From: Clostridiales bacterium
GTDB taxonomy: Bacteria; Bacillota; Clostridia; Christensenellales; Aristaeellaceae
Length of the DNA: 64,000 bases
NCBI GenBank assembly: GCA_015056415.1
Contig: SVGJ01000004.1
Coordinates: 1-64,000, forward strand
Reading direction: 5' to 3'
Position 1 is the first letter of the stretch. The number at the start of each line of letters is the position of its first letter. Shown here in pieces: positions 21,406-29,640 of the stretch. The notes under the pieces are model-generated. The model worked only from the letters and a program-made list of their open reading frames with translations, searched no databases and was not told where the DNA came from. The translations under genes and the position numbers were made by a program.

Positions 21406-21909
21406 TCAATAAGGACCTCTGGGCCCATTGGGCATCATGGGGAAAATATTCTGCTGGTCCCAGTTGAACCGCCGGGGCTCCAGGTAGAAGCCATACCGGC
21501 TCAGCATCTCGCTCACATCCTCCAGAAAGAGGAAAATCCGCCGCGCGCAATGCCCCTTCTGGGTGGCAAAGGGCAGGAAGGCTGTTTCCTCCAGTTCCTC
21601 CACCACGTACATGGGATGCCCCGCCAGGCCCAGCATGCTGGCGCAGGTGGGCGGATGGCTGCAGCGCATATTTTCCGGCATGGTTCCGGCCCACCACTGT
21701 ACGCTTTCCGCCATATCCAGGATCTGCTCCCGCACCTCGCCGGGCAGCGGGAAGGTCAGCTCCTGCACCACCTGGCGCATGGGGCCGAACACCGTGAACG
21801 TCAGCGTGTCATTCTCATACACCGTCACGGTAAAGCCGCCGTCTGTGGCCGATGCCAGCGGCCGGTGGACATACCAAAACAGCGCCGCGCACTCCGGGCC
21901 CTGGATCAT
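21406..21909 (-). CDS. Hypothetical protein
   Basis: MIQGPECAALFWYVHRPLASATDGGFTVTVYENDTLTF...; no family recognised. Confidence 0.6.
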   Translation of the reverse strand: MIQGPECAALFWYVHRPLASATDGGFTVTVYENDTLTFTVFGPMRQVVQELTFPLPGEVREQILDMAESVQWWAGTMPENMRCSHPPTCASMLGLAGHPMYVVEELEETAFLPFATQKGHCARRIFLFLEDVSEMLSRYGFYLEPRRFNWDQQNIFPMMPNGPRGPY

Positions 21910-21927
21910 GTTGTCCACCTCCTTCAC

Positions 21928-22138
21928 GGGGCTTCGCCCCTGCACCCCGGCAGATGTCTCTGCCCTCTGCACTCCCGCTCAAGGGTCTTCGACCCTTAAG
22001 AATCCATTTTAGGGGTATTGTTACCCGGTTGGTTCCTTGGCTGGGGTCACGGCGCGAATACGGTCGCGCCGCGACGCGGGTGAGCGGCTGCCGGAAGCAC
22101 CGGCGCCACGCTCAGTTCCGAATTCCGAATTCCGAATT
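21928..22138. repeat. Intergenic hairpin island plus 7-bp tandem repeat (ccgaatt x3)
   Basis: ggggc-ttc-gcccc (21928-21940); ggcaga-tgtc-tctgcc (21949-21964); aagggtc-ttc-gaccctt (21981-21997); cggcgcga-atacgg-tcgcgccg (22050-22071); gccgg-aagca-ccggc (22090-22104); ccgaatt x3 (22118-22138). Confidence 0.8.
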
Positions 22139-23069
22139 AGATTTGCATTTCCTTCACGCACTCCGTCAGCGCGTTGGCGATAGCGGCAATGTTCGTTTCG
22201 TCCGCCACGGTATCCCGCCCGGTATGCAGGTGAGGCGTGTAGAAGCCGATGCCGGAAAGATACTTGCTGGCGCCGATGTTCACGCCGCACTTGAAGCTCT
22301 TCCAGTCGGAATTACACACGCTGCCGATGGAATCGAAGAAGTGTACCTTGCGGGTGTCGATGGCCTGCAGATGCTTCTGCAGATAAGTGAATTCACGGTG
22401 CTGGCGGGAAAGCTTGCGGCTGATCACGATGATATTCTCACCCACGCCGACGCAGTTCAGGTTCACCGTCAGCCGGGTGTAGGCCACCTGCTGGTGATCC
22501 TTCGCATAGGATTTCGACCCGCCCAGGCCTTTTTCCTCGTTATCGAAGAGGATAAATGCGGCTTTGGAGTGTTCCTCCTCGGGCAGCTGGGCCATCATCG
22601 TCATGAGCGCGGCCAGGCCGGAGGTGTTGTCGTTCACGTTGTTCTTGTTGGCAATGCCGCCGAAGGTGATCCACAGCAGGATGCCCAGATACGCCGTGAT
22701 CCACAGCAGACGCGCCGCCTCCGGGCTGCCGGTCAGCGCGCCTGCCAGCAGGAGCACGCCTGCGGCCAGCACCAGCAGGATCACCACGATCAGCATCTGA
22801 TACAGCAGATTCAATACCGGGTTGCGCGGCAAAAGGATATTGGGCAGCAGGCTGCGGGACGCCGTGTCATAATGGGCGGTGAACAGCATGGGCGCCTTTT
22901 CCGGGTTGCCCACGATGATGTTCTCGTGGCAGGGCAGGCCGCTCTGCTCCACCTTCACGCTGTAGCCCATGCGGCGGATCTCCGCCACCGCCCAGTCGCG
23001 GAAGGCCTTCTTCTGTTCTGCCTTGCGCCGGATGGGGAACCGGCTGGTGATCTCCTCAAGGTAATTCAT
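22137..23069 (-). CDS. M28 family zinc aminopeptidase-like membrane protein
   Basis: TAHYDTASRSLLPN, NKNNVNDNTSGLAALMTM, ALFNEE-like AAFILFDNEEKGLGGS, HTGRDT; central TM segments. Confidence 0.85.
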   Translation of the reverse strand: MNYLEEITSRFPIRRKAEQKKAFRDWAVAEIRRMGYSVKVEQSGLPCHENIIVGNPEKAPMLFTAHYDTASRSLLPNILLPRNPVLNLLYQMLIVVILLVLAAGVLLLAGALTGSPEAARLLWITAYLGILLWITFGGIANKNNVNDNTSGLAALMTMMAQLPEEEHSKAAFILFDNEEKGLGGSKSYAKDHQQVAYTRLTVNLNCVGVGENIIVISRKLSRQHREFTYLQKHLQAIDTRKVHFFDSIGSVCNSDWKSFKCGVNIGASKYLSGIGFYTPHLHTGRDTVADETNIAAIANALTECVKEMQI

Positions 23070-23078
23070 ACATGCTCC

Positions 23079-24020
23079 TTACAGGCGCTGGACAAAATCA
23101 GCCAGGCCGTCGGCAATGAAGGCGATATTGGCCGGCTCGGCAATGGTATCGCGCTTGGTGTGGATTCTGTCGCAATAGTAGCCGATGACCTTCGCCTTCT
23201 TGCAGGAGCACACGGCAATGCCATGCTTGAACTGCATCTGATCAGAGGGATAGAAGTGGCCTTCACTGTTGAACCATTCCAGGTTGCGGCCCGTCTGGGC
23301 GTTCAGGCCGGCCTGAAGCTTCTCAAAATGGGCGTGCTCGCGGGCCTTCTTCGGGGAGAAGAAGAGGATGTTGTCACCCAAGCCCACGCAGTCCATGTTC
23401 ACCAGCAGGGTCTCCTTCTTCACCTGCTTGTGCATGGAAGCAAAGGCAGAGGAGCCCAGCATGCCCTTCTCCTCGTTATCAAAGAGGATGAAGGCCGCCT
23501 TGCCCCGGCTTTCCGCAGGGATGCGGGCCATGGTCTCCAGCACGGAAGCCACGCCGGAGGTGTTGTCGTTGGCGTTGTTCTTGTTGGCGGGGCCGAACAT
23601 CATCAGCATGATCAGGGTCCACATACCAATCATGCTGCCCAGCCCAAACAGGCCCATGCCCATTTCCGGATTACCCGAAAGCCAGCCTGCCAGCGCGCCC
23701 ACCAGCGCGCCGAAGCCAAAGCCCAGGCCAATGATCACCGCAGTCAGTACCAGCTGATACAGCAGATAAATGAGCAGATTGCAGGGGGTAATGAAGTTGG
23801 GCAGCGGCATCACCGGAGGCGTATCGTAATGCGCGGTGAAGATGGCCTCGGCATTGTCAGCGTCGCCGATGACCACATTGTTGCTGCTGCCCTTTTTCTC
23901 CACCTGAGCGGTGTAGCCCAGCTTTTCAGCCTCTTCCAGCGTCCAGGCGCGGAAGGCCTCCTTCTGGGCCTTGTTCTTGCGGATAGGGAATTTCTCGATC
24001 AGCGTGTCGATGTAAGCCAT
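23079..24020 (-). CDS. M28 family zinc aminopeptidase-like membrane protein (paralog)
   Basis: TAHYDTPPVMPLPNFITPCN, NKNNANDNTSGVASVLETM, FILFDNEEKGMLGSSAF, HTKRDT. Confidence 0.86.
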   Translation of the reverse strand: MAYIDTLIEKFPIRKNKAQKEAFRAWTLEEAEKLGYTAQVEKKGSSNNVVIGDADNAEAIFTAHYDTPPVMPLPNFITPCNLLIYLLYQLVLTAVIIGLGFGFGALVGALAGWLSGNPEMGMGLFGLGSMIGMWTLIMLMMFGPANKNNANDNTSGVASVLETMARIPAESRGKAAFILFDNEEKGMLGSSAFASMHKQVKKETLLVNMDCVGLGDNILFFSPKKAREHAHFEKLQAGLNAQTGRNLEWFNSEGHFYPSDQMQFKHGIAVCSCKKAKVIGYYCDRIHTKRDTIAEPANIAFIADGLADFVQRL

Positions 24021-24025
24021 GTTCT

Positions 24026-24703
24026 TTATTCCTCCATTTGTGTAATCTCAGTCACGGTCAGCACGTCCTCCGCCACGCGGAAGCGCACCTCCATGCCTGC
24101 GTAAGTAAAACCATAAGTCCTCTCCGGATCCCGCTGGTAGCCGGGCCGGGGATCTTGAGCCAGCACGCCCCGCAGGGCCTCCCGCTTGTCTGCCGGGATC
24201 TTCGCCAGCAGCGCTTCGGGGATGACCACCCCCACCGCGTGATCCTTCACCTCATGGGCAAAGCCGCCGGTGGCCTCGGGGTGACAGTCCGCATAGGGCA
24301 GGTAGGGCTTGATGTCGTAGATGGGCGTGCCGTCCATCAGGTCAGCTCCGGAGACGATCAGCACCGTGCCAAGCCGCGCGTCCTGGCGGATCTCCTCCAG
24401 CCTGACGCTGCTCAGGCCGATGGGATTGGGCCGGAAGGGGGATCGTGTCGCGAACACCCCCACACGGGCATTGCCTCCCAGCCGGGGCGGACGCACCGTG
24501 GGCGACCAGCTTTCCCGTTCCGCCTGATGGAATTGCCAGATCAGCCACAGATGGCTGTAGCCCTCAAGCCCCCGCAGGGCCTCCGGCACCCGGTATTCCG
24601 GCTCAAAGACGATCGTGGAGCGCAGCTCTCCGACCAGCCCCGATTGCCGCGGCAGTCCGAATTTCGTTGGGAAATCATTACGGATCCTCGCGATCACGCG
24701 CAT
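24026..24703 (-). CDS. trmO: tRNA (N6-threonylcarbamoyladenosine(37)-N6)-methyltransferase TrmO
   Basis: VIARIRNDFPTKFGLPRQSGLVGELRSTIVFEPEYRVPEALRGLEGYSHLWLIWQFH...RPPRLGGNARVGVFATRSPFRPNPIGLSSVRLEEI. Confidence 0.93.
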   Translation of the reverse strand: MRVIARIRNDFPTKFGLPRQSGLVGELRSTIVFEPEYRVPEALRGLEGYSHLWLIWQFHQAERESWSPTVRPPRLGGNARVGVFATRSPFRPNPIGLSSVRLEEIRQDARLGTVLIVSGADLMDGTPIYDIKPYLPYADCHPEATGGFAHEVKDHAVGVVIPEALLAKIPADKREALRGVLAQDPRPGYQRDPERTYGFTYAGMEVRFRVAEDVLTVTEITQMEE

Positions 24704-24793
24704 GGCCGCCGCTCCTTTCCAAAAACAAAATGCGCTACTATACATAGTAGCACATTTCGTCCTTTTCCGCCATATTTGTGCAGAGGAAATACA

Positions 24794-25225
24794 TCACATC
24801 GTCTTCATGCAGACGAGCTTCACCACCAGGCTCGCCAGCATCTGCGCCACCGCCGCCAGCGCCAGGGTGATGGCCACGGTTTCGTTGAAGAAAAACACCA
24901 CCGCCGCCGTCATGACCATGCCCAGTGAAAGGTAGATCACCATGGGCAAGCCCGCCCTGGCGCGGATGGCGCGCTTGCGCTCGTCATTCTCCGTGATGTA
25001 GAGCTTGCGCAGCTTCTCGTCGTCCTTCAAGGCACGTCGCTGCTGCGCCAGGATCACCAGCGCCACCAGCGCACCGCCGATGCAGCCTCCCCAAACAAAA
25101 TTGGTAGCGTTGCCCTCTGGCACAAACCGCGATACAACCAATTCAACCACAATAAATGCTACCGCCAGCAGACGCATCCACACCAGGCGGCGCTGCACCT
25201 TTTTACGATATGCTTCCAGATTCAT
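24794..25225 (-). CDS. Small integral membrane protein paired with XRE regulator
   Basis: Four predicted TM segments; 3 nt downstream of HTH gene. Confidence 0.65.
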   Translation of the reverse strand: MNLEAYRKKVQRRLVWMRLLAVAFIVVELVVSRFVPEGNATNFVWGGCIGGALVALVILAQQRRALKDDEKLRKLYITENDERKRAIRARAGLPMVIYLSLGMVMTAAVVFFFNETVAITLALAAVAQMLASLVVKLVCMKTM

Positions 25226-25228
25226 CGC

Positions 25229-25429
25229 TCATTCCTCCTCGTCAAGCACGAATACTTCTTCAATGGTCAATCCGAAATGCCTGGCGATCCTGTACGCCAG
25301 GGGCAGGGAAGCCACGTACTTCCCCGTTTCGATGGAGGTGATGGTCTGCCGGGTGGTGCCCACCGCGTCGGCCAGTTCCTCCTGAGACAGCCTGTGCTGC
25401 TTGCGCAGCTCCTTGATCCTCGTTTTCAT
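25229..25429 (-). CDS. Small XRE-family HTH regulator
   Basis: MKTRIKELRKQHRLSQEELADAVGTTRQTITSIETGKYVASLPLAYRIARHFGLTIEEVF. Confidence 0.93.
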   Translation of the reverse strand: MKTRIKELRKQHRLSQEELADAVGTTRQTITSIETGKYVASLPLAYRIARHFGLTIEEVFVLDEEE

Positions 25430-25463
25430 GGAAATCCCCCGTTTTGATAAAATGCAATGTCGA

Positions 25464-25521
25464 CTTTGCAGTTTTAGTATAGTGTGCTTTGCAGTTTTTG
25501 TCAAGCAGGCTTTGCAATTTT
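25464..25521 (-). promoter_or_regulatory. Three 23-bp-spaced direct repeats overlapping the HTH-gene promoter
   Basis: ctttgca(g/a)tttt at 25464-25475, 25487-25498, 25510-25521; minus promoter TTGACA (25499-25504), 17-nt spacer, TATACT (25476-25481). Confidence 0.82.
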
Positions 25522-25564
25522 GTGTAAAAAATGAGCCATGCGTACGCATGACCCTTGCATTTTC

Positions 25565-26182
25565 TCACATTTGTGCCGCCTGACCGACCTTTGTCCCCGG
25601 CTTGATCTTCTGTGCCGGCTCGTGCCATGCGCCCAGGTGACGGCCATCCCAGCTCCAATAATCCATAGTACCGGTGGTAGACACCGCGCCGACCTTCCTC
25701 ATCAGCTCCTGCACAGACAAGCCGCTGTCCACCAGTTCCGTGTCCTTCAGTACATTACGGATACGGCACAGGAACACCGTGTCACCCTCCTTGTCGTTGG
25801 TGGAAATCACCTTGTCCACCTCCAGCTCGAAGGTCAAGGGACTGCTTGACAGCACCGGCACATCCAGCACGGCGCCCTTCTCCCAGGCTGCATCCACGTT
25901 CATTTTGTCAGCATCGTGGCCATCGGCGGTACCGAAGTAATCCGCCAGGGGAAGATTCCTTTCCACCACCAGATTAGCCGAGAACACCCGGTTGGCCAGG
26001 ATGCGCTCCTGGGTGGTCTTCCTGCCGCCGATGGCACACATCACACCCAGGTCGTCATACCAGCAGTAGCTGAACCAGCAGAACAGGCCGAAGTTTGGCT
26101 GGCCGTCCTCCTTGTAGGTGCCGTAGACGAACATCGTCTGGGGACAAATATCATTCGTCACGGCAACAGAAACCTTACTCAT
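25565..26182 (-). CDS. Flavin reductase-like domain protein
   Basis: ICPQTMFVYGTYKEDGQPNFGLFCWFSYCWYDDLGVMCAIGGRKTTQERILANRVFSANLV. Confidence 0.83.
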   Translation of the reverse strand: MSKVSVAVTNDICPQTMFVYGTYKEDGQPNFGLFCWFSYCWYDDLGVMCAIGGRKTTQERILANRVFSANLVVERNLPLADYFGTADGHDADKMNVDAAWEKGAVLDVPVLSSSPLTFELEVDKVISTNDKEGDTVFLCRIRNVLKDTELVDSGLSVQELMRKVGAVSTTGTMDYWSWDGRHLGAWHEPAQKIKPGTKVGQAAQM

Positions 26183-26630
26183 CGTGCGTGCCTCCTTCAA
26201 GATTATCAAGAATGCGGTACAGATACCCTTCAAACTGCCGTATCTCATCCTCTGAGAAACCAATGTAATACAAGCCGTTCATCTCCTGAGAGATACGCTC
26301 GTAGTCACCCTGCAAAGCCTTTGCCTTGTCCGTAAGCAGAATATGCACCTTGCGGCGGTCATGCCTGGCGGGAACGCGCTGCACCAGCTCTGCCTGTTCC
26401 ATTCTGTCCAGCATGGATGTCAGCGTAGTGTTGGCCAAGCCCGTCTGTGCAGAAAGTGTACTGATCGGCACGTCGTCTTGCTGCCACAGCACATACAGGA
26501 TGCGCCCCTGTGCACCATTGAAAGCATCAATACCGCTTTCTGCCAGCAGCCTGTCGAATCTTCGGCTACCCACCCGCTTCACCCGGGAAATGAGAAATCC
26601 ACCCTTCGTGTCCAAGACATCACCCCTCAC
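26175..26630 (-). CDS. MarR family transcriptional regulator
   Basis: GAQGRILYVLWQQDDVPISTLSAQTGLANTTLTSMLDRMEQAELVQRVPARHDRRKVHILLTDKAKAL. Confidence 0.92.
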   Translation of the reverse strand: MRGDVLDTKGGFLISRVKRVGSRRFDRLLAESGIDAFNGAQGRILYVLWQQDDVPISTLSAQTGLANTTLTSMLDRMEQAELVQRVPARHDRRKVHILLTDKAKALQGDYERISQEMNGLYYIGFSEDEIRQFEGYLYRILDNLEGGTHDE

Positions 26631-26646
26631 GTTGTTCCTATCTAAA

Positions 26647-26675
26647 ATATTACCATATAGTAATTAATCAGTCAA
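26647..26675 (-). promoter_or_regulatory. MarR promoter with overlapping inverted repeat
   Basis: Minus strand TTGACT-17-TAATAT; ATTAC-catata-GTAAT at 26649-26664 overlaps spacer and -10. Confidence 0.65.
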
Positions 26676-26748
26676 TAGAAATAAACATGGATTTATTACT
26701 TAACTTATGCTACAATGCCATCAAAGAAAAACACACAAGGAGGTTCCC

Positions 26749-27924
26749 ATGAACATTCTCACCCCGCCCATGGGCTGGAACAGCTGGAACACCTTTGGCA
26801 GCAATATCTCCGATGAGCTGATCCGCTCCACCGCCCGCACCATGAAGGAAAAGGGTTACCTGGAGGCTGGCTATAACTACATCGTCATCGACGACTGCTG
26901 GAGCCTGAGGGAGCGCGATGAAAACGGCCGCCTCGTGCCCGACCCCGCCAAGTTCCCCCACGGCATGAAGGATCTGGCGGATTACGTGCACTCCCTGGGC
27001 TTCAGGTTCGGTATGTACTCCTGCGCGGGCGTGCGCACCTGCGCCGGCTACCCCTCCTCCTTCGACCACGAGTTCGTGGACGCGAAAACCTTCGCGGAGT
27101 GGGGCGTGGATTACCTGAAGTACGACTTCTGCAATTTCCCCGCCAGCGCCGACGGCAAGAACCGCTATGCCACCATGTCCATGGCCCTGAAGGCCTCCGG
27201 CCGCGACATCCTCTTCGCCGCCTGCAACTGGGGCAGCGGCGAGCCCTGGAAGTGGATGAAGTCCCTGGGCGCGCATATGTACCGCTCCACCGGCGATATT
27301 GCCGATAATTTCAAGTCCTTCTCCGGCATCGCCCGCAGCCAGATCGACAATTTCTGTATGTCCGGCCACGATTGCTTCAACGACATCGATATGCTCACCG
27401 TGGGTATGTACGGCAACGGCAACGTCGCCTTTGGCCAGGCCTGCACCGACGAGGAATATCAGACGCAGTTCGCCCTGTGGTGTATGCTGGGCGCACCCCT
27501 GATGCTGGGCGGCGACGTGCGCAAGATGAACGATTTCTGCCACGCGCTGGTGCTGAACAGGAACCTGCTGCGCATCAACCAGGACAGCGAATGCCGTCCG
27601 CCCTATATCGCCTACAAGGGCCGTGTAATCTACAACGGCCCCGACGCCGCGGGCGGCTGGGAGGAGTATCCCGATACCGGCCTGACCATGTTCAAGCACC
27701 TGAGCGATAACGAGTTCGCCATCGGCTACTTCAACTTCGCTCCCAAGCCCGGCGAGGTGCTCTTCACCTTCGCCGACGCGGGCATCCCCTATGGCTCCAA
27801 CGTCGCGCTGGAGCTCACCGACGCCATCACCGGCGAAAGCCTGGGCCTGCAGCGTGATTACTACAACCTGGTGATCCCCGCCCACGGCTGCCGTATCATC
27901 CTGGCGAAGCTGGTGAACGTGTGA
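26749..27924 (+). CDS. Glycoside hydrolase family 27 (alpha-galactosidase-like)
   Basis: PPMGWNSWNTFGSNI, YIVIDDCWSLRERD, GVDYLKYDFCN. Confidence 0.92.
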   Translation: MNILTPPMGWNSWNTFGSNISDELIRSTARTMKEKGYLEAGYNYIVIDDCWSLRERDENGRLVPDPAKFPHGMKDLADYVHSLGFRFGMYSCAGVRTCAGYPSSFDHEFVDAKTFAEWGVDYLKYDFCNFPASADGKNRYATMSMALKASGRDILFAACNWGSGEPWKWMKSLGAHMYRSTGDIADNFKSFSGIARSQIDNFCMSGHDCFNDIDMLTVGMYGNGNVAFGQACTDEEYQTQFALWCMLGAPLMLGGDVRKMNDFCHALVLNRNLLRINQDSECRPPYIAYKGRVIYNGPDAAGGWEEYPDTGLTMFKHLSDNEFAIGYFNFAPKPGEVLFTFADAGIPYGSNVALELTDAITGESLGLQRDYYNLVIPAHGCRIILAKLVNV

Positions 27925-28124
27925 GCCACCTGTGCGAAACGTGCCGCCGCCCCCTCACCGCCGATGAGGTGGCTGTGACCAAAAAGCTCATCAACCGCGG
28001 CGCCACGGCGTTCCTCTGCGTGGATTGCCTGGCCCGCTATTTCGAGGTGCGGCCCGAGGACATCCACGAGCGCATCCGCCATTTCCGCCAGATGGGCTGC
28101 ACCCTCTTCGAACCCCAAGCCTGA
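27921..28124 (+). CDS. Small zinc-ribbon-like protein (GTG start)
   Basis: CETC...CVDC double CxxC; 4-nt overlap (GTGA) with GH27 stop. Confidence 0.7.
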   Translation: MSHLCETCRRPLTADEVAVTKKLINRGATAFLCVDCLARYFEVRPEDIHERIRHFRQMGCTLFEPQA

Positions 28125-28131
28125 CCACCCC

Positions 28132-28176
28132 CTGCTGCTGTCGACAAGAATCGGCAGCAGCTTTGTTTTTTGTCTG
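28132..28176 (+). terminator. Rho-independent terminator
   Basis: gctgctg...cagcagctttgttttttg. Confidence 0.72.
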
Positions 28177-28193
28177 TTTTGTCCCCCTGTTAA

Positions 28194-28222
28194 TTGCATA
28201 TCATTCCTCATTATGATACAAT
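28194..28222 (+). promoter_or_regulatory. Predicted promoter of exopolysaccharide operon (TTGCAT-17-TACAAT)
   Basis: ttgcat 28194-28199, tacaat 28217-28222. Confidence 0.65.
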
Positions 28223-28286
28223 TATCAAGAATGGGGGATTATGGCCCTCGAAGGAAACATACTTCATCAATACGAGGTGTGCACCA

Positions 28287-29606
28287 ATGACGCTGTATGA
28301 AAAACTGCTTCGCGGTGAAGAAAGTCTCTCTGTGGTCGGGCTTGGATATGTAGGTATGCCCATTGCCGTGGCGTTTGCCAAAAAAATCAGGGTCATCGGC
28401 TTCGACCTGAACCAGGCCAAGATCGAGCAGTACCGCAGCGGCATCGATCCCACCCTGGAGGTAGGCGACGAGGCCATCGCCCAGACGACCGTGCAGTTCT
28501 CCAGCGATCCTTCCTGCCTGAAGCAGGCCAGGTTCCACATCGTTGCCGTTCCCACCCCCATCAATCAGGACAAGACCCCCGACCTGCAGCCCGTGGTGGG
28601 CGCCAGCCGCATCGTGGGCCAGAATCTTGTCAGGGGCTCCATCGTTGTGTATGAATCCACGGTGTACCCCGGCGTTACCGAGGATGTGTGCATCCCCATC
28701 CTTGAGAAGGAGTCCGGCCTCAAATGCGGCGTGGACTTCAAGGTGGGCTATTCCCCCGAGCGTATCAACCCCGGCGACAAGGTGCACCGGCTGGAGAACA
28801 TTCGCAAGATCGTTTCCGGCATGGACGCCGAAAGCCTGGAAGAGATCCGGAACGTCTACGATCTGGTGATCGAGGTGGGCACCTATCCCGTTTCCACCAT
28901 CAAGACCGCCGAGGCCGTGAAGGTGGTTGAAAACAGCCAGCGCGATATCAACATTGCCTTTATGAACGAGCTGGCCATGATCTTTGACCGCATGGGCATC
29001 GACACCAACGAAGTAGTGGATGGCATGAACACCAAGTGGAACGCCCTGGGCTTCAAGCCGGGCCTGGTGGGCGGCCACTGCATCGGCGTGGATCCCTATT
29101 ATTTCACCTACGAGGCCGAGCGCCTGGGCTACCACAGCCAGATCATCCTGGCAGGCCGCAAGATCAACGACGGCATGGGCGGCTTCGTGGCCGAGGCAGC
29201 AGTGAAGCAGATGGTGCTGGCCGACAAGGCTCCCCGCAAGGCCAAGGTGGTCGTGCTGGGCCTGACCTTCAAGGAGGATTGCCCCGACATCCGCAATTCC
29301 AAGGTGATCGACATCATCGACCGCCTGAAGACCTATGATATCAATCCCCTGGTGTGCGACCCCTGGGCCGACGCGGCCGAGGTCAAGGCCGTGTACGATC
29401 TCGACCTGTGCCGCATCGAGGATATCCACGACGCGGACTGCGTGATCCTCGCCGTGGCGCACCGGGAATACCGTGCCCTGTCGCTGGAACAGGTGGACGC
29501 GCTCTTTGCCCCCGTCCCCCGGGACGAGAAGGTGCTGGTGGACGTGAAGAGCATCCTCGACCGCCAGCAGATCAAGGATGCCGGCTACCGCTACTGGCGG
29601 CTGTAA
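28287..29606 (+). CDS. Nucleotide sugar dehydrogenase (WbpO/TviB-like UDP-HexNAc 6-dehydrogenase)
   Basis: LSVVGLGYVGMPIAVAFA, YESTVYPGVTEDVCIPILEKESGLK, VGYSPERINPGDKVHRLENIRKIVSG, LVGGHCIGVDPYY. Confidence 0.93.
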   Translation: MTLYEKLLRGEESLSVVGLGYVGMPIAVAFAKKIRVIGFDLNQAKIEQYRSGIDPTLEVGDEAIAQTTVQFSSDPSCLKQARFHIVAVPTPINQDKTPDLQPVVGASRIVGQNLVRGSIVVYESTVYPGVTEDVCIPILEKESGLKCGVDFKVGYSPERINPGDKVHRLENIRKIVSGMDAESLEEIRNVYDLVIEVGTYPVSTIKTAEAVKVVENSQRDINIAFMNELAMIFDRMGIDTNEVVDGMNTKWNALGFKPGLVGGHCIGVDPYYFTYEAERLGYHSQIILAGRKINDGMGGFVAEAAVKQMVLADKAPRKAKVVVLGLTFKEDCPDIRNSKVIDIIDRLKTYDINPLVCDPWADAAEVKAVYDLDLCRIEDIHDADCVILAVAHREYRALSLEQVDALFAPVPRDEKVLVDVKSILDRQQIKDAGYRYWRL

Positions 29607-29640
29607 TGGACGATAACCGATCGATCAGGAGGAAATCAAC

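Noticed and set aside
28200-28286. Possible c-di-GMP (GEMM) riboswitch upstream of the exopolysaccharide operon
   Set aside because: The leader of about 65-85 nt does not show a recognisable GEMM core by eye. An Infernal search would be decisive but could not be run.
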